Shown here: positions 34,819 through 43,354 of the stretch, piece after piece
How positions within the stretch are numbered: position 1 is the stretch's first letter
Layout of the letters: each line of letters starts with the position of its first letter
From: Nocardiopsis sp. ATB16-24
Lineage (GTDB): Bacteria > Actinomycetota > Actinomycetes > Streptosporangiales > Streptosporangiaceae
Length of the DNA stretch: 64,000 nt
NCBI RefSeq assembly: GCF_030271535.1
Contig: NZ_JASCXJ010000002.1
Location: 423,107 to 487,106, forward strand
Direction of reading: 5' to 3'
Position numbers and translations under genes: made by a program
The notes under the pieces: generated by a model
Database searches by the model: none
Told to the model about the DNA's origin: nothing
The model's input: only the letters and a program-made list of their open reading frames with translations

Positions 34819-36147
34819 GTGCGCGTACTGGTGGCCACGGCGGCGGAGAAGCCGCACTTCCTGGGCATGGTCCCGTTGGCGTGGGCGTTGCGGTCGGCGG
34901 GTCATGAGGTGCTGGTGGCCAGCCAACCGGAGCTGGCCACGGCGGTGACCGGGGCCGGGCTGCCCTTCGCCCCCGTGGGACGCGACCACGGGTACTGGCG
35001 GATGATGCGCGCCTACTCCCTGCTCGGGGTGCTGGAGCGGGAGACCCCGCCCTTCGGCAAGGCCGACGCCCCCGAGCACGAGGTCTCCTGGGAGTACCTC
35101 CTGGAGGGCTACCGCCAGGTCGTTCCCTACTGGTGGCGGATGGTCAACGACCCGATGGCCGACGAGCTGGTGGACCTGTGCCGCACCTGGAAACCCGACC
35201 TCGTCATCTGGGGCTCGGTGAGTTTCGCGGGCGCGGTGGCGGCACGGGCCTGCGGTGCGGCCCACGTCCGCTTCATCTGGGGAGCCGACATCTTCGCACG
35301 GATGCGGGGGTTGTTCCTGGAGCGGATGCGGGAGCAACCCGCCGCCTCCCGGGAGGACCCGTTGGAGGAGTGGCTGACGGGGTTGGCCGGGCGGTACGGG
35401 GTGGACTTCGACGAGGAACTGGTCTGTGGTCAGGCCACCTTGGACCAGGTGCCGCCCGCTCTGCGGATACCGGTGTCGGCGCGTGTGCCGGTGCGTTATC
35501 TGGGGATGCGGTTCGTGCCCTACAACGGGCGGGCGGTGGTGCCCGCGTGGTTGCGCGAACCCCTGGAGCGACCCCGGGTGTGCTTGACGTTGGGTACCAG
35601 CGCCACGGACCGGTTCGGGGGGTACACGTTGTCGGTGGGGGCGGTGGTGGAGGCGTTGGCCGATGTGGACGCCGAGGTGGTGGCCACGGTGCCGGCCGAT
35701 CGTCGGCGGGGGTTGGAGAGCCCGCCGCCCAACGTGCGGTTGGTGGATTACGTGCCGTTGCACGCGTTGGCCGCGGCCAGCACCGCCACCATCAACCACG
35801 GAGGCTGGGGAACGGTCCTCACCGGGTTGGAGGCGGGCCTGCCCCAGCTCCTCGTGGCCAGTTGGTTCGACAATCCGATGCTCGCGCGCAGGCTGAGCGC
35901 GCAGGGTGTGGCGTTGAACGTGCCGGCCGATGAGGCGACCGCCGAACGGCTGGCCGAGCAGACCCGACGCCTGCTGGAGGACACGGAACTGCGACGCCGC
36001 GCCCGGCGGATGGGGGAGGAGATCCGGTCGCAGCCGCCACCGTGCTCCCTCGTCGCCGAGTTGGAACGGTTGGCCGCGGAGCGTGGCTCCGCGCCGCGGA
36101 CGACCGTCTCGGGAACGGTCGGAGCCGCCAGGAGGGGAGAACGGTGA
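34819..36147 (+). CDS. Macrolide-type glycosyltransferase 7 (GT-B)
   Basis: This 442-residue partner of glycosyltransferase 6 has an almost identical acceptor domain, but a different C-terminus (SWFDNPMLARRLSAQGVALNV, then QPPPCSLVAELERLAAERG), so donor specificity may differ. The donor loop is NHGGWGT. GTG at 34819 is preceded by AAGGAGG with 6-nt spacing. The stop overlaps the start of the sugar 3-ketoreductase (GTGA). Confidence 0.9.
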   Translation: MRVLVATAAEKPHFLGMVPLAWALRSAGHEVLVASQPELATAVTGAGLPFAPVGRDHGYWRMMRAYSLLGVLERETPPFGKADAPEHEVSWEYLLEGYRQVVPYWWRMVNDPMADELVDLCRTWKPDLVIWGSVSFAGAVAARACGAAHVRFIWGADIFARMRGLFLERMREQPAASREDPLEEWLTGLAGRYGVDFDEELVCGQATLDQVPPALRIPVSARVPVRYLGMRFVPYNGRAVVPAWLREPLERPRVCLTLGTSATDRFGGYTLSVGAVVEALADVDAEVVATVPADRRRGLESPPPNVRLVDYVPLHALAAASTATINHGGWGTVLTGLEAGLPQLLVASWFDNPMLARRLSAQGVALNVPADEATAERLAEQTRRLLEDTELRRRARRMGEEIRSQPPPCSLVAELERLAAERGSAPRTTVSGTVGAARRGER

Positions 36148-37148
36148 ACGCGACCATGTCAGGGGACGGGAAGGCTCCGGTGCGGCTCGGTGTCCTGGGG
36201 TGTGCGGACATCGCCTGGCGGCGTACGCTCCCCGCGGCCGTCGACAATCCGGCCCTTGAGCTGGTGGCGGTCGCCAGCCGCGCGCAGGCGAAGGCGGAGA
36301 GGTTCGCCGAGCGTTTCGGCTGTGAGGCCGTGACCGGTTACGAGCGGCTCCTGGAGAGGGACGACCTCGACGCGGTCTACGTGCCCTTGCCTGTCGCCCT
36401 GCGCCGGGAGTGGGTGACCCGTGCCCTGACCCGAGGACTGCACGTGCTCTCGGAGAAGCCGCTGACGACCGACCACGCCGGAGCCCTCGAACTGTCCGAA
36501 CTCGCGCTCCGCCACCGACGGGTGCTCAGGGAGAACTTCGCCTTCCCGCACCACTCCCAGCAACGCCGTGTGCGGGAACTGCTCGACTCCGGGACGATCG
36601 GCCGACCCCGCTGCTTCAGCAGCGAGTTCGGGGTGCCGCAGAGGCCGGACGACGACATCCGCTACGACCCCGACCTGGGAGGGAGTGCTCTGCTGGACGT
36701 CGGGGTCTACCCCCTGCGTATCGCCCAGTACTTCCTCGGCGCGCAACTGGAGGTCCGAGGCGCGGTCCTGCACCACCACCCCGCCACCGGCGTGGACATC
36801 GGCGGTGCGGTCCTGCTGGCCGACCCCCACGGTGCCGCCGCCCAACTCTCGTTCGGCATCGGCGTGCAGTACCGCAACTCCTACACGCTCTGGGGAACGC
36901 GGGGCACGCTGTCGGTGGACCGCGCCTTCACCCCGCCCGAGTCGCTGCGGCCGGTGGTACGCGTACAGAAGGCCGAGGGGGCAGAAGACGTCGTTCTGGA
37001 GGCCGACCACCAGTTCGGCAACGCGCTCGGTGCCTTCGCGTCGGCGATCGCCTCGGGAGAGGACGTCGGAGCCCCCGCCTCCGTCCTGGAACTGGCCGGG
37101 CTCGTGGACGAGGTCCGACGGGTGGCCGAAGAAGGGGCGGGCCGGTAG
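36144..37148 (+). CDS. NDP-hexose 3-ketoreductase (Gfo/Idh/MocA, KijD10/SpnN type)
   Basis: This 334-residue NAD(P)-dependent oxidoreductase has an N-terminal Rossmann motif GVLGCADIA, the substrate Lys in SEKPLTTDHAGA and the DVGVYPLRIAQYFLG signature. Homologues reduce the C-3 ketone left by NDP-hexose 2,3-dehydratases, giving 2,6-dideoxysugars. It therefore completes a neutral 2-deoxysugar branch beside the amino branch. GTG at 36144 overlaps the glycosyltransferase 7 stop. Confidence 0.85.
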   Translation: MNATMSGDGKAPVRLGVLGCADIAWRRTLPAAVDNPALELVAVASRAQAKAERFAERFGCEAVTGYERLLERDDLDAVYVPLPVALRREWVTRALTRGLHVLSEKPLTTDHAGALELSELALRHRRVLRENFAFPHHSQQRRVRELLDSGTIGRPRCFSSEFGVPQRPDDDIRYDPDLGGSALLDVGVYPLRIAQYFLGAQLEVRGAVLHHHPATGVDIGGAVLLADPHGAAAQLSFGIGVQYRNSYTLWGTRGTLSVDRAFTPPESLRPVVRVQKAEGAEDVVLEADHQFGNALGAFASAIASGEDVGAPASVLELAGLVDEVRRVAEEGAGR

Positions 37149-37164
37149 TCCCGTACCCGTCAGG

Positions 37165-37189
37165 GCGGGTCCGTGTACGGCGGACCCGC
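37165..37189. terminator. Hairpin between convergent genes
   Basis: A perfect 9-bp stem (GCGGGTCCG / CGGACCCGC) with a 7-nt loop lies between the 3-ketoreductase end and the glycosyltransferase 8 end. Confidence 0.65.
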
Positions 37190-37194
37190 GAAGT

Positions 37195-38478
37195 TCAGCC
37201 CCGACGCGCGGCCGGAACACGATGGCGCATCGCGAGGTCCTCGATCGTGGGGAGGAGCTGGAGAGGGCTGGGCCGGGCGCGCGCCTGCTCGGCGAGACGT
37301 CGGGCCTCCGCGCGGAACCGGGGCTCCTCCAACAACCGCAGCAGGTTCAGGCGCACGTTCTCGGCCACGGGCGCACCACCACTGAGGAGCCCCGCCCCCT
37401 GTTCGGCGAGTCGTTCGGCGCGCAACAGCGAGTCGAAGATCGACCAGGGGGTCAGCACCAGCTGGGGGACGCCGTGGTACAGGGCGCCGCTGAAGGTGTT
37501 GTAGCCGCCCGGATGGATCACCGCCGCACAGGAGGGCAGCAGTGCGTGCAAAGGGGCGAAGTCCACGAGCCTGACGTTGCCCGGCAGGTCGAGCGTCTCC
37601 CGCCGCCGTCCCCTCACCGCGGCCACCACCTCGACGGGCAGATCCGCCAGCGCGTCCAGGATCTGCTGGAGGTCCTCGGGAGAGGCCGTGGGAAAAATGG
37701 GATGACGAGGCGCGGTGATGCCGAGGGTGAGACAGACCCGGGGGACACGGGGCTCCTCGCGGAGCCAGTCCGGGACCACGGCCCGTCCGTCGTAGGGGAG
37801 GTAGCGCATCTCCAAGGGCGCCGGACCCGCGTCCAGGCGGGCCCACCCGGGCAGCATGTCGATGGTGAAGTGCCCACGCAGCATGGTCTCCGAGAACTCC
37901 ACCCCGTACCGGGAGGACCAGGCTCCCGTCCACCGGGCCACGGGATCCTCGCGTTCCTCCGAGGGGCGCGCGCGGTCGAGCCGGAGGAACTCCTCACGCA
38001 GCCACCCGGAGTAGTCCTGCCCGGGAAGGAACCGGGCATGGGCCGCTCCGCAGACCTCGGCCGCGATGGGCGCGGCGGGGAACATCGGATCCCAGATCAC
38101 GAGATCGGGCCTCCAACGCCGGCAGAAGGCGGTGAGGTCGGTGATGGTCGGACCGTGGATCAGGTCGCCGAGCTTCACCTGGCCTTCCTGCGCCTCCTTG
38201 GCCTGCTCCCACGTGTGCCCGCCGGAGACGTGCTCCCGTCTGACGACGAACCGGTCGGACCCGGCCGTGCCCGACTCCTCCTTCCGCCTCATCAGCTCCC
38301 ACGCCTTGTAGGGCTCGCCGACGGAAACGAAGGGGAGGCCGGCCCGGGCGGCGAAGGGAGCCGTCTCCGGATGGCCGGTCACGCACACGGTGTGACCGGC
38401 GGAGCGCAGAGCCCACGCCAGCGGCACCATGAACAGCAGGTGGGACTGGAGAGGAAAGGTCGCGAAGAGCACGCGCAT
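37195..38478 (-). CDS. Macrolide-type glycosyltransferase 8 (GT-B)
   Basis: This 427-residue member is diverged: MRVLFATFPLQSHLLFMVPLAW start, DLVIWDPMFPAAPIAAEVCGAAHARFL acceptor block and donor loop HPGGYNTFSGAL. It does not share the near-identical tracts, so it has separate ancestry within the family. ATG at 38478. It is divergent from the thioesterase gene across 238 bp. Confidence 0.88.
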   Translation of the reverse strand: MRVLFATFPLQSHLLFMVPLAWALRSAGHTVCVTGHPETAPFAARAGLPFVSVGEPYKAWELMRRKEESGTAGSDRFVVRREHVSGGHTWEQAKEAQEGQVKLGDLIHGPTITDLTAFCRRWRPDLVIWDPMFPAAPIAAEVCGAAHARFLPGQDYSGWLREEFLRLDRARPSEEREDPVARWTGAWSSRYGVEFSETMLRGHFTIDMLPGWARLDAGPAPLEMRYLPYDGRAVVPDWLREEPRVPRVCLTLGITAPRHPIFPTASPEDLQQILDALADLPVEVVAAVRGRRRETLDLPGNVRLVDFAPLHALLPSCAAVIHPGGYNTFSGALYHGVPQLVLTPWSIFDSLLRAERLAEQGAGLLSGGAPVAENVRLNLLRLLEEPRFRAEARRLAEQARARPSPLQLLPTIEDLAMRHRVPAARRG

Positions 38479-38560
38479 GTCGTTCCCGTTCTCGGCCGTC
38501 GGCGGGCGGGGCGACCCCCGGCTGTGGAGGCGGGCGCAGTCTAGTGGCGGGGTCCCGCGT

Positions 38561-38577
38561 GTCACGCCCGGCGGGAC
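38561..38577. promoter_or_regulatory. Possible degenerate operator
   Basis: GTCACGCCCGGCGGGAC resembles the recurring palindrome with one inserted base, placed between the divergent glycosyltransferase 8 and thioesterase genes. Weak on its own. Confidence 0.2.
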
Positions 38578-38716
38578 ATCGGGACCGGAGGCGTCCACGG
38601 CCCCTCCCATGTCCGGCCTGCGTATCGATGGTGTGCGCGGCCCGTTGTTTACAGCCGTCCCGAGCGCGTGGCAGGCTGCCGCCGACACAACGGGCCCTTC
38701 CCCGGAGGTGACGAAG

Positions 38717-39496
38717 ATGACGCCGACGGATACACGGTCCGGCGACGATGTCCTGACCACCGAATCACTGTGGATCCGCCGCGCGGTACGCGAATCGGCC
38801 GCGCTGCGCCTGATCTGCCTGCCCTACGGAGGCGGAGGAGCCTCGGCGTTCAACGCGCTGACGAGGGCACTGCCCGAGTCCGTCGAGGTCGTCGCCGTCC
38901 AGCTACCCGGAAGAGAGGAAAGGTACTGGGAGGAGCTGCCACAGGATCCGCGCTTCCTCGTGCGAGCGTGCGCGGTGGCGCTGCGCCCGTACTGCACGAC
39001 GCCGTTCGCGTTCTACGGCCACTGCGCCGGTGCGCTCCTGGCGTACGAGGTGGCCTGTGAGATGGAGGACCGTTTCGGTCTGCGTCCCCTGCACCTGGTC
39101 GCCGGGGCCCAGGCGGCGCCGCACGTGGCCTCCGCCGAGCCGCCCCTGCACGAACTGTCCGACGACGAGTTCGTCGACGTACTGCGGAAGCGGGGCGGCC
39201 TTCCCGGCGAAGTGCTGAGCAACACGGCCCTGCTGACCTTCCTGCTGCCGAGGATCCGCGCGGACTTCACCATGTGGGAGCGTTACGCACCGCGGACCCG
39301 GACGGCCCTGCCGTACCCGGTGACCACGCTCCGGGGGAGCGGGGACACGCTGCTGGAACGGGCCCAGGTGGAGTCGTGGCGCTCCTACACCACCGCGGAG
39401 TTCGCGGACCGTGAGGTGGACGGGGGGCACCTCTTCATCATCGACAACGCCGAGGACAGCGCCCGCGCCCTCACGGAGGTGCTGTCGGTTGACTGA
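38717..39496 (+). CDS. Type II thioesterase with Cys nucleophile
   Basis: This 259-residue alpha/beta-hydrolase resembles editing thioesterases of PKS/NRPS clusters (LICLPYGGGGASAFNALTRALP opening, VQLPGREER). The nucleophile elbow reads GHCAG, so Ser is replaced by Cys103; the catalytic Asp (GSGDTLLER) and His (DGGHLFI) are in place. Cys thioesterases exist and can favour acyl transfer over hydrolysis. ATG at 38717 follows GGAGG by 8 nt. It lies 13 nt ahead of the AL-KR-ACP gene and probably serves it. Confidence 0.85.
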   Translation: MTPTDTRSGDDVLTTESLWIRRAVRESAALRLICLPYGGGGASAFNALTRALPESVEVVAVQLPGREERYWEELPQDPRFLVRACAVALRPYCTTPFAFYGHCAGALLAYEVACEMEDRFGLRPLHLVAGAQAAPHVASAEPPLHELSDDEFVDVLRKRGGLPGEVLSNTALLTFLLPRIRADFTMWERYAPRTRTALPYPVTTLRGSGDTLLERAQVESWRSYTTAEFADREVDGGHLFIIDNAEDSARALTEVLSVD

Positions 39497-39509
39497 GAGT
39501 GAAGGGCAC

Positions 39510-42500
39510 ATGTCCCACGACGACCACACGGCGGGAGCCGCGCAGGACCCGGCGGCCGTCGAGCGGCTGGCCAACGAGGTTCCCGGTGTCCGGGAGGCGG
39601 TCGCGCTCGTCGACCGCAGACTGCGCCCCGCCGGACGGCGCGCACGCCGCTCGGAGCCCTCCTCCCCGCTCGGCCGGGGCACGCCGCTACCGACCCGGGG
39701 AAAGGCGCTGAGCATCGGCCCCGAGCACCGCTCGCCCGACGATCTTCCGGAGAGGTCCTCCACACTGATCGAGGCACTGCTCCGAGCCACGGCCGAGGCA
39801 CCCGAACGGGGGATCACCTACGTGCTCCCGGACGGGAGCACCGATCGTCAGACCTACCCCGAACTCCTCGACGACGGGCTCCGCCTCCTCGCGGGGCTGC
39901 GCGACATCGGACTGGTCGAAGGGGACCCGGTACTCCTCCAGTGCGGCGACAACCGGACGTTCCTCACCGCGTTCTGGGCGTGTCTGCTCGGCGGGTTCCT
40001 GCCGACACCGGTGGGAGTGGCGCCGAGCACGCGTTCGTCGGCGGCGAGCGGCAGATTGTACGCCGCGTGGCGCCTGCTGGGCCGGCCTCCGGTGCTCGCC
40101 GACGACGAGGCACTGGACCGCGTCCGCTCCCTGGGGGCCGACTGGGAGGAAGGAGAGGACCTCCGCGTCTTCTCCGTGCGCGGTCTGACACGGCAGGACC
40201 CGGCCGAACCCGCGGCCGTCCACCCCGACCGGCCGGTGTTGAACCTGCTGACCTCGGGGAGCACCGGCGTCCCCAAGTGCGTGCGGCACCCGAGCCGCAC
40301 GCTCCTCGCCCGCTCCTACGCGACCGTGCTCGCCAACGGTTTCACCGAACACGAGGTGTCGCTGAACTGGATGCCCCTGGACCATGTCGGGGGACTGGTC
40401 ATGTACCACCTGCGCGATGTCGTGCTGGGGTGCGAGCAGGTCAGCGCGCCCACCGAGTCCTTCGTCCGACGCCCGCTGAACTGGCTGGACTGGATCGACC
40501 GGTTCGGCGTCACCAATACCTGGGCACCGAACTTCGCCTTCGCCCTCGTCACCAAGCTCGGTGCGGAGATCGGCGAAGGGCGGTGGGACCTGTCCAGCCT
40601 GCGCCACATCTGCAACGGAGGGGAACCCGTGACGGTGGCGACCGCGCACCGGTTCCTCGAACTGCTGGAGCCGCACGGACTCCCCGCCGACGCGATGGTG
40701 CCGAGCTGGGGCATGTCGGAGACCTCGTCCGGTGTCACCTTCTCCCGACTGGACGGACGCGACCACTCGGTGGGAACGGTCACGCTCGACCCGCGGTCGC
40801 TGGACGGTCCCCTGCACACCCTTCCCCACGGAACCGCGGGCGCCCTGACGCTGACGGACCTCGGCCCGCCCATAGCCGGGGTGCGGTTGCGCGTGGTCGA
40901 CGCCGAAGGGGAGATCCTGCCCGAAGGACGTGTGGGACGCCTACAGATCTCCGGAAGCACCCTCATGCCGGGGTACTTCGGCAACCCGGAGGCCAACCGC
41001 GAGAGCATGCTCCCCGACGGCTGGTTCGACACCGGCGACCTCGGGTTCCTCCACGAGGGGCGTCTGGTCCTGACCGGCCGGACCAAGGACATGGTGATCG
41101 TCAACGGGGCCAACTACCCGGCGCACGACGTGGAGGCCGCCGTGGAACGGGCACCGGGCGTACGCCCCGCCCTCGCCGCGGCTTGCGGTGTCCACGACGA
41201 GGACGCCGGCACCGACACGGTGGTGGTGTTCTTCGTACCCGCGGACGAGGCGGCGGGGGAACTGGACACCGTGGTCACGGCCGTCCGCGAGTCCCTCGCC
41301 CAGGACCTGGGGCTGAACCCCACGTACGTGGTGCCGGTGACCGAGGCGGAGTTCCCTCGCGCCGCCGGAGGCAAGATCCAGCGCAAGCGTCTGCTAGAGG
41401 ATCTGAGCAAGGGCCGTTTCGCCGGGCGTCTGTACGGCGGCGTGCCCGACGGCTCCCCGGCGGAGGGCGACTGGCACCTGGAACCGGTGTGGACACCGGT
41501 TCGCGCCCCCCGAAAGCCCGACGACCGGCCGACCCTCCTGTACGCACCCGACCCCGGCTCGACGGATCGGGCGCCGGCATGGGCCTTCGGCGACGCCGAC
41601 GTCAGCATCGTCACCGAGGCGGAGTCCTTCCGAACCGACGGCCTCGATCGGGTCGGGGTCCGGCCGCTGTCGGCCTCCGACCATGACAAGGCGCTGGAGC
41701 ACCTGGCCCCGCGTCTGGGAACCTCTCCGCGCGTCGTCCTCGCCTGGGACTTCGGAAGGCCCCGCCCCGACACGGATCCGCTCGAACCGGCGGGGCGTCT
41801 GATGACGGCCCTGGCCGCGCTGGCACGAAGGCTTCCCGAGGCCGAGGTCACCGTCGTGGCCAGTGGAGCGGCCTCAGTGGGCCCGGAGGAGGTGGAGCCG
41901 TCCCGCGCGGCGCTGACGGGTCTGGTGCGCACCGCCGCCGCGGAGAACATGTTCTCCGCCGTCCGACTCGTCGACCTCCCCGCCGACACCGCCCCCCAGG
42001 AGGCGGCGAGGTTCGTGGCGGCCCGCCACGAGGCGGAGATCCTGTGCGTGCGGGGCGGCGAGCCGCTGGCGGCACATCTGCGGCTCCTGCCGCAGAGCAC
42101 ACGGTTGGGCGTCCCCAAGGAGTTCCTGGAACCGGGCGGCACCGTCCTCCTCACCGGAGGGCTCGGCGGAATAGGACGCGAACTCGCCGAGTACCTGCTG
42201 GTGAGCATGGGCGCCCGACTGCTGATCGTGGGACGCACACCGGAAGACCGACTCGGCGCCCGCGGAGCCGTCCTGGCCGAACTCCGTGAACTCGGCGACA
42301 CGCGGTACGCCACCGCGGACGTGTCCGACCCGAAGGCCCTGGCCGACGCGGTCGTGGCCGCCGAGGCGGAGTGGGGACGTCCGCTCGACCTGGTGGTGCA
42401 CCTGGCGGCCGCACCGGTCGCGGAGCAGTGGTCCCGACTGTCGCGGCACGAACTGGCCAGTGAGAGCCTGCCGTGGCTGCGAGAGCAGTTGGGACCGAAG

Positions 42501-43328
42501 CTCGCCGGGGGAGCCGCGATCGAGAAGCTGCTGGAACAGCGGCCCGGCACCGCCGCCGTGCTGTTCTCCTCCGTCAACGGGTACTTCGGTGGAAGCTCTT
42601 TCGGCGCCTACTCCGCGGCCAACGCCGCACTGGACGGATACGCGCATCGCTGGTCCGCACGCGGCCACGAGGTGCGCTGCCTCGGCTGGAGCATGTGGTC
42701 GGGCGCAGGGATGAACGAGGGCAGCCCCCTGACCGCCGCGGCCCAGCGGCGCGGTTTCCGTCTGATCGAGCCGTCGCACGGGCTGGAGGCGTTCCTGGCC
42801 GCGCTGAACCAGCCGCAACGGCACGTGCTGATCGGCGCGGACCCGGAGAACGCCCACGTCAAGGCGCACCTGGCCCCCGAGGAGTTCGCCGACGGCAGCA
42901 CCCTGGTCGCCGTCGTCCCCGAGGAGTCGGCCTCACCGGAGACGGTACGGCGCCGGGTGGCGGAGGCGCTGGCCTCCTCGGGGGCGCTCGCGCAGGTCAC
43001 GCTCGTGCCCCGGATCGTCCGGGACGCGACGGGGGCGGTCGACCACGCCGAGATCCTCGCCGCTCGCGCCGGACGTTCCTCCGGGTTCTCCGCCCCGAGA
43101 GGGGAGGCCGAGTCGATGGTGGCGGCCGTCTTCGGCACGCTGCTGGAGACGGGCGCGGTGGGTCGGGACGACTCCTTCTTCGGACTCGGCGGAGACTCCA
43201 TCCGCGCGATCCAGGTGACGGGCGCCCTGAGCGAGCGATGGGGCCGAGAGGTGCCGGTACGGCTGCTGTACGAGCACCCGACGGTCCGTGGACTCGCGGC
43301 GGCGCTCGGCGCGGCGTCGCACCTCTGA
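39510..43328 (+). CDS. Acyl-AMP ligase - ketoreductase - ACP protein
   Basis: This 1272-residue modular protein has an FAAL-like adenylation domain (A3 LLTSGSTGVPK at about 247, A5 GMSETSSG at about 408, WFDTGDLGFL, catalytic Lys in GGKIQRKRLLE at about 620). A PKS-type ketoreductase follows, with a structural half (about 660-870) and a catalytic half (TGGLGGIG at about 880, active-site SSVNGYF and Tyr in AYSAANA at about 1034). A C-terminal ACP ends it (Ser in GLGGDSIRAIQ at about 1230). There is no ketosynthase or acyltransferase. It could load an acid carrying a keto group and reduce it while bound. ATG at 39510; a TTG 8 codons earlier is possible. Confidence 0.88.
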   Translation: MSHDDHTAGAAQDPAAVERLANEVPGVREAVALVDRRLRPAGRRARRSEPSSPLGRGTPLPTRGKALSIGPEHRSPDDLPERSSTLIEALLRATAEAPERGITYVLPDGSTDRQTYPELLDDGLRLLAGLRDIGLVEGDPVLLQCGDNRTFLTAFWACLLGGFLPTPVGVAPSTRSSAASGRLYAAWRLLGRPPVLADDEALDRVRSLGADWEEGEDLRVFSVRGLTRQDPAEPAAVHPDRPVLNLLTSGSTGVPKCVRHPSRTLLARSYATVLANGFTEHEVSLNWMPLDHVGGLVMYHLRDVVLGCEQVSAPTESFVRRPLNWLDWIDRFGVTNTWAPNFAFALVTKLGAEIGEGRWDLSSLRHICNGGEPVTVATAHRFLELLEPHGLPADAMVPSWGMSETSSGVTFSRLDGRDHSVGTVTLDPRSLDGPLHTLPHGTAGALTLTDLGPPIAGVRLRVVDAEGEILPEGRVGRLQISGSTLMPGYFGNPEANRESMLPDGWFDTGDLGFLHEGRLVLTGRTKDMVIVNGANYPAHDVEAAVERAPGVRPALAAACGVHDEDAGTDTVVVFFVPADEAAGELDTVVTAVRESLAQDLGLNPTYVVPVTEAEFPRAAGGKIQRKRLLEDLSKGRFAGRLYGGVPDGSPAEGDWHLEPVWTPVRAPRKPDDRPTLLYAPDPGSTDRAPAWAFGDADVSIVTEAESFRTDGLDRVGVRPLSASDHDKALEHLAPRLGTSPRVVLAWDFGRPRPDTDPLEPAGRLMTALAALARRLPEAEVTVVASGAASVGPEEVEPSRAALTGLVRTAAAENMFSAVRLVDLPADTAPQEAARFVAARHEAEILCVRGGEPLAAHLRLLPQSTRLGVPKEFLEPGGTVLLTGGLGGIGRELAEYLLVSMGARLLIVGRTPEDRLGARGAVLAELRELGDTRYATADVSDPKALADAVVAAEAEWGRPLDLVVHLAAAPVAEQWSRLSRHELASESLPWLREQLGPKLAGGAAIEKLLEQRPGTAAVLFSSVNGYFGGSSFGAYSAANAALDGYAHRWSARGHEVRCLGWSMWSGAGMNEGSPLTAAAQRRGFRLIEPSHGLEAFLAALNQPQRHVLIGADPENAHVKAHLAPEEFADGSTLVAVVPEESASPETVRRRVAEALASSGALAQVTLVPRIVRDATGAVDHAEILAARAGRSSGFSAPRGEAESMVAAVFGTLLETGAVGRDDSFFGLGGDSIRAIQVTGALSERWGREVPVRLLYEHPTVRGLAAALGAASHL

Positions 43329-43354
43329 CCGGCCGGAGCTCAGGCTCCGGCCGG
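43329..43354. terminator. Bidirectional terminator hairpin
   Basis: CCGGCCGGAGC pairs perfectly with GCTCCGGCCGG across a 4-nt loop. It overlaps the last codons of the convergent luciferase-like gene. Confidence 0.7.
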
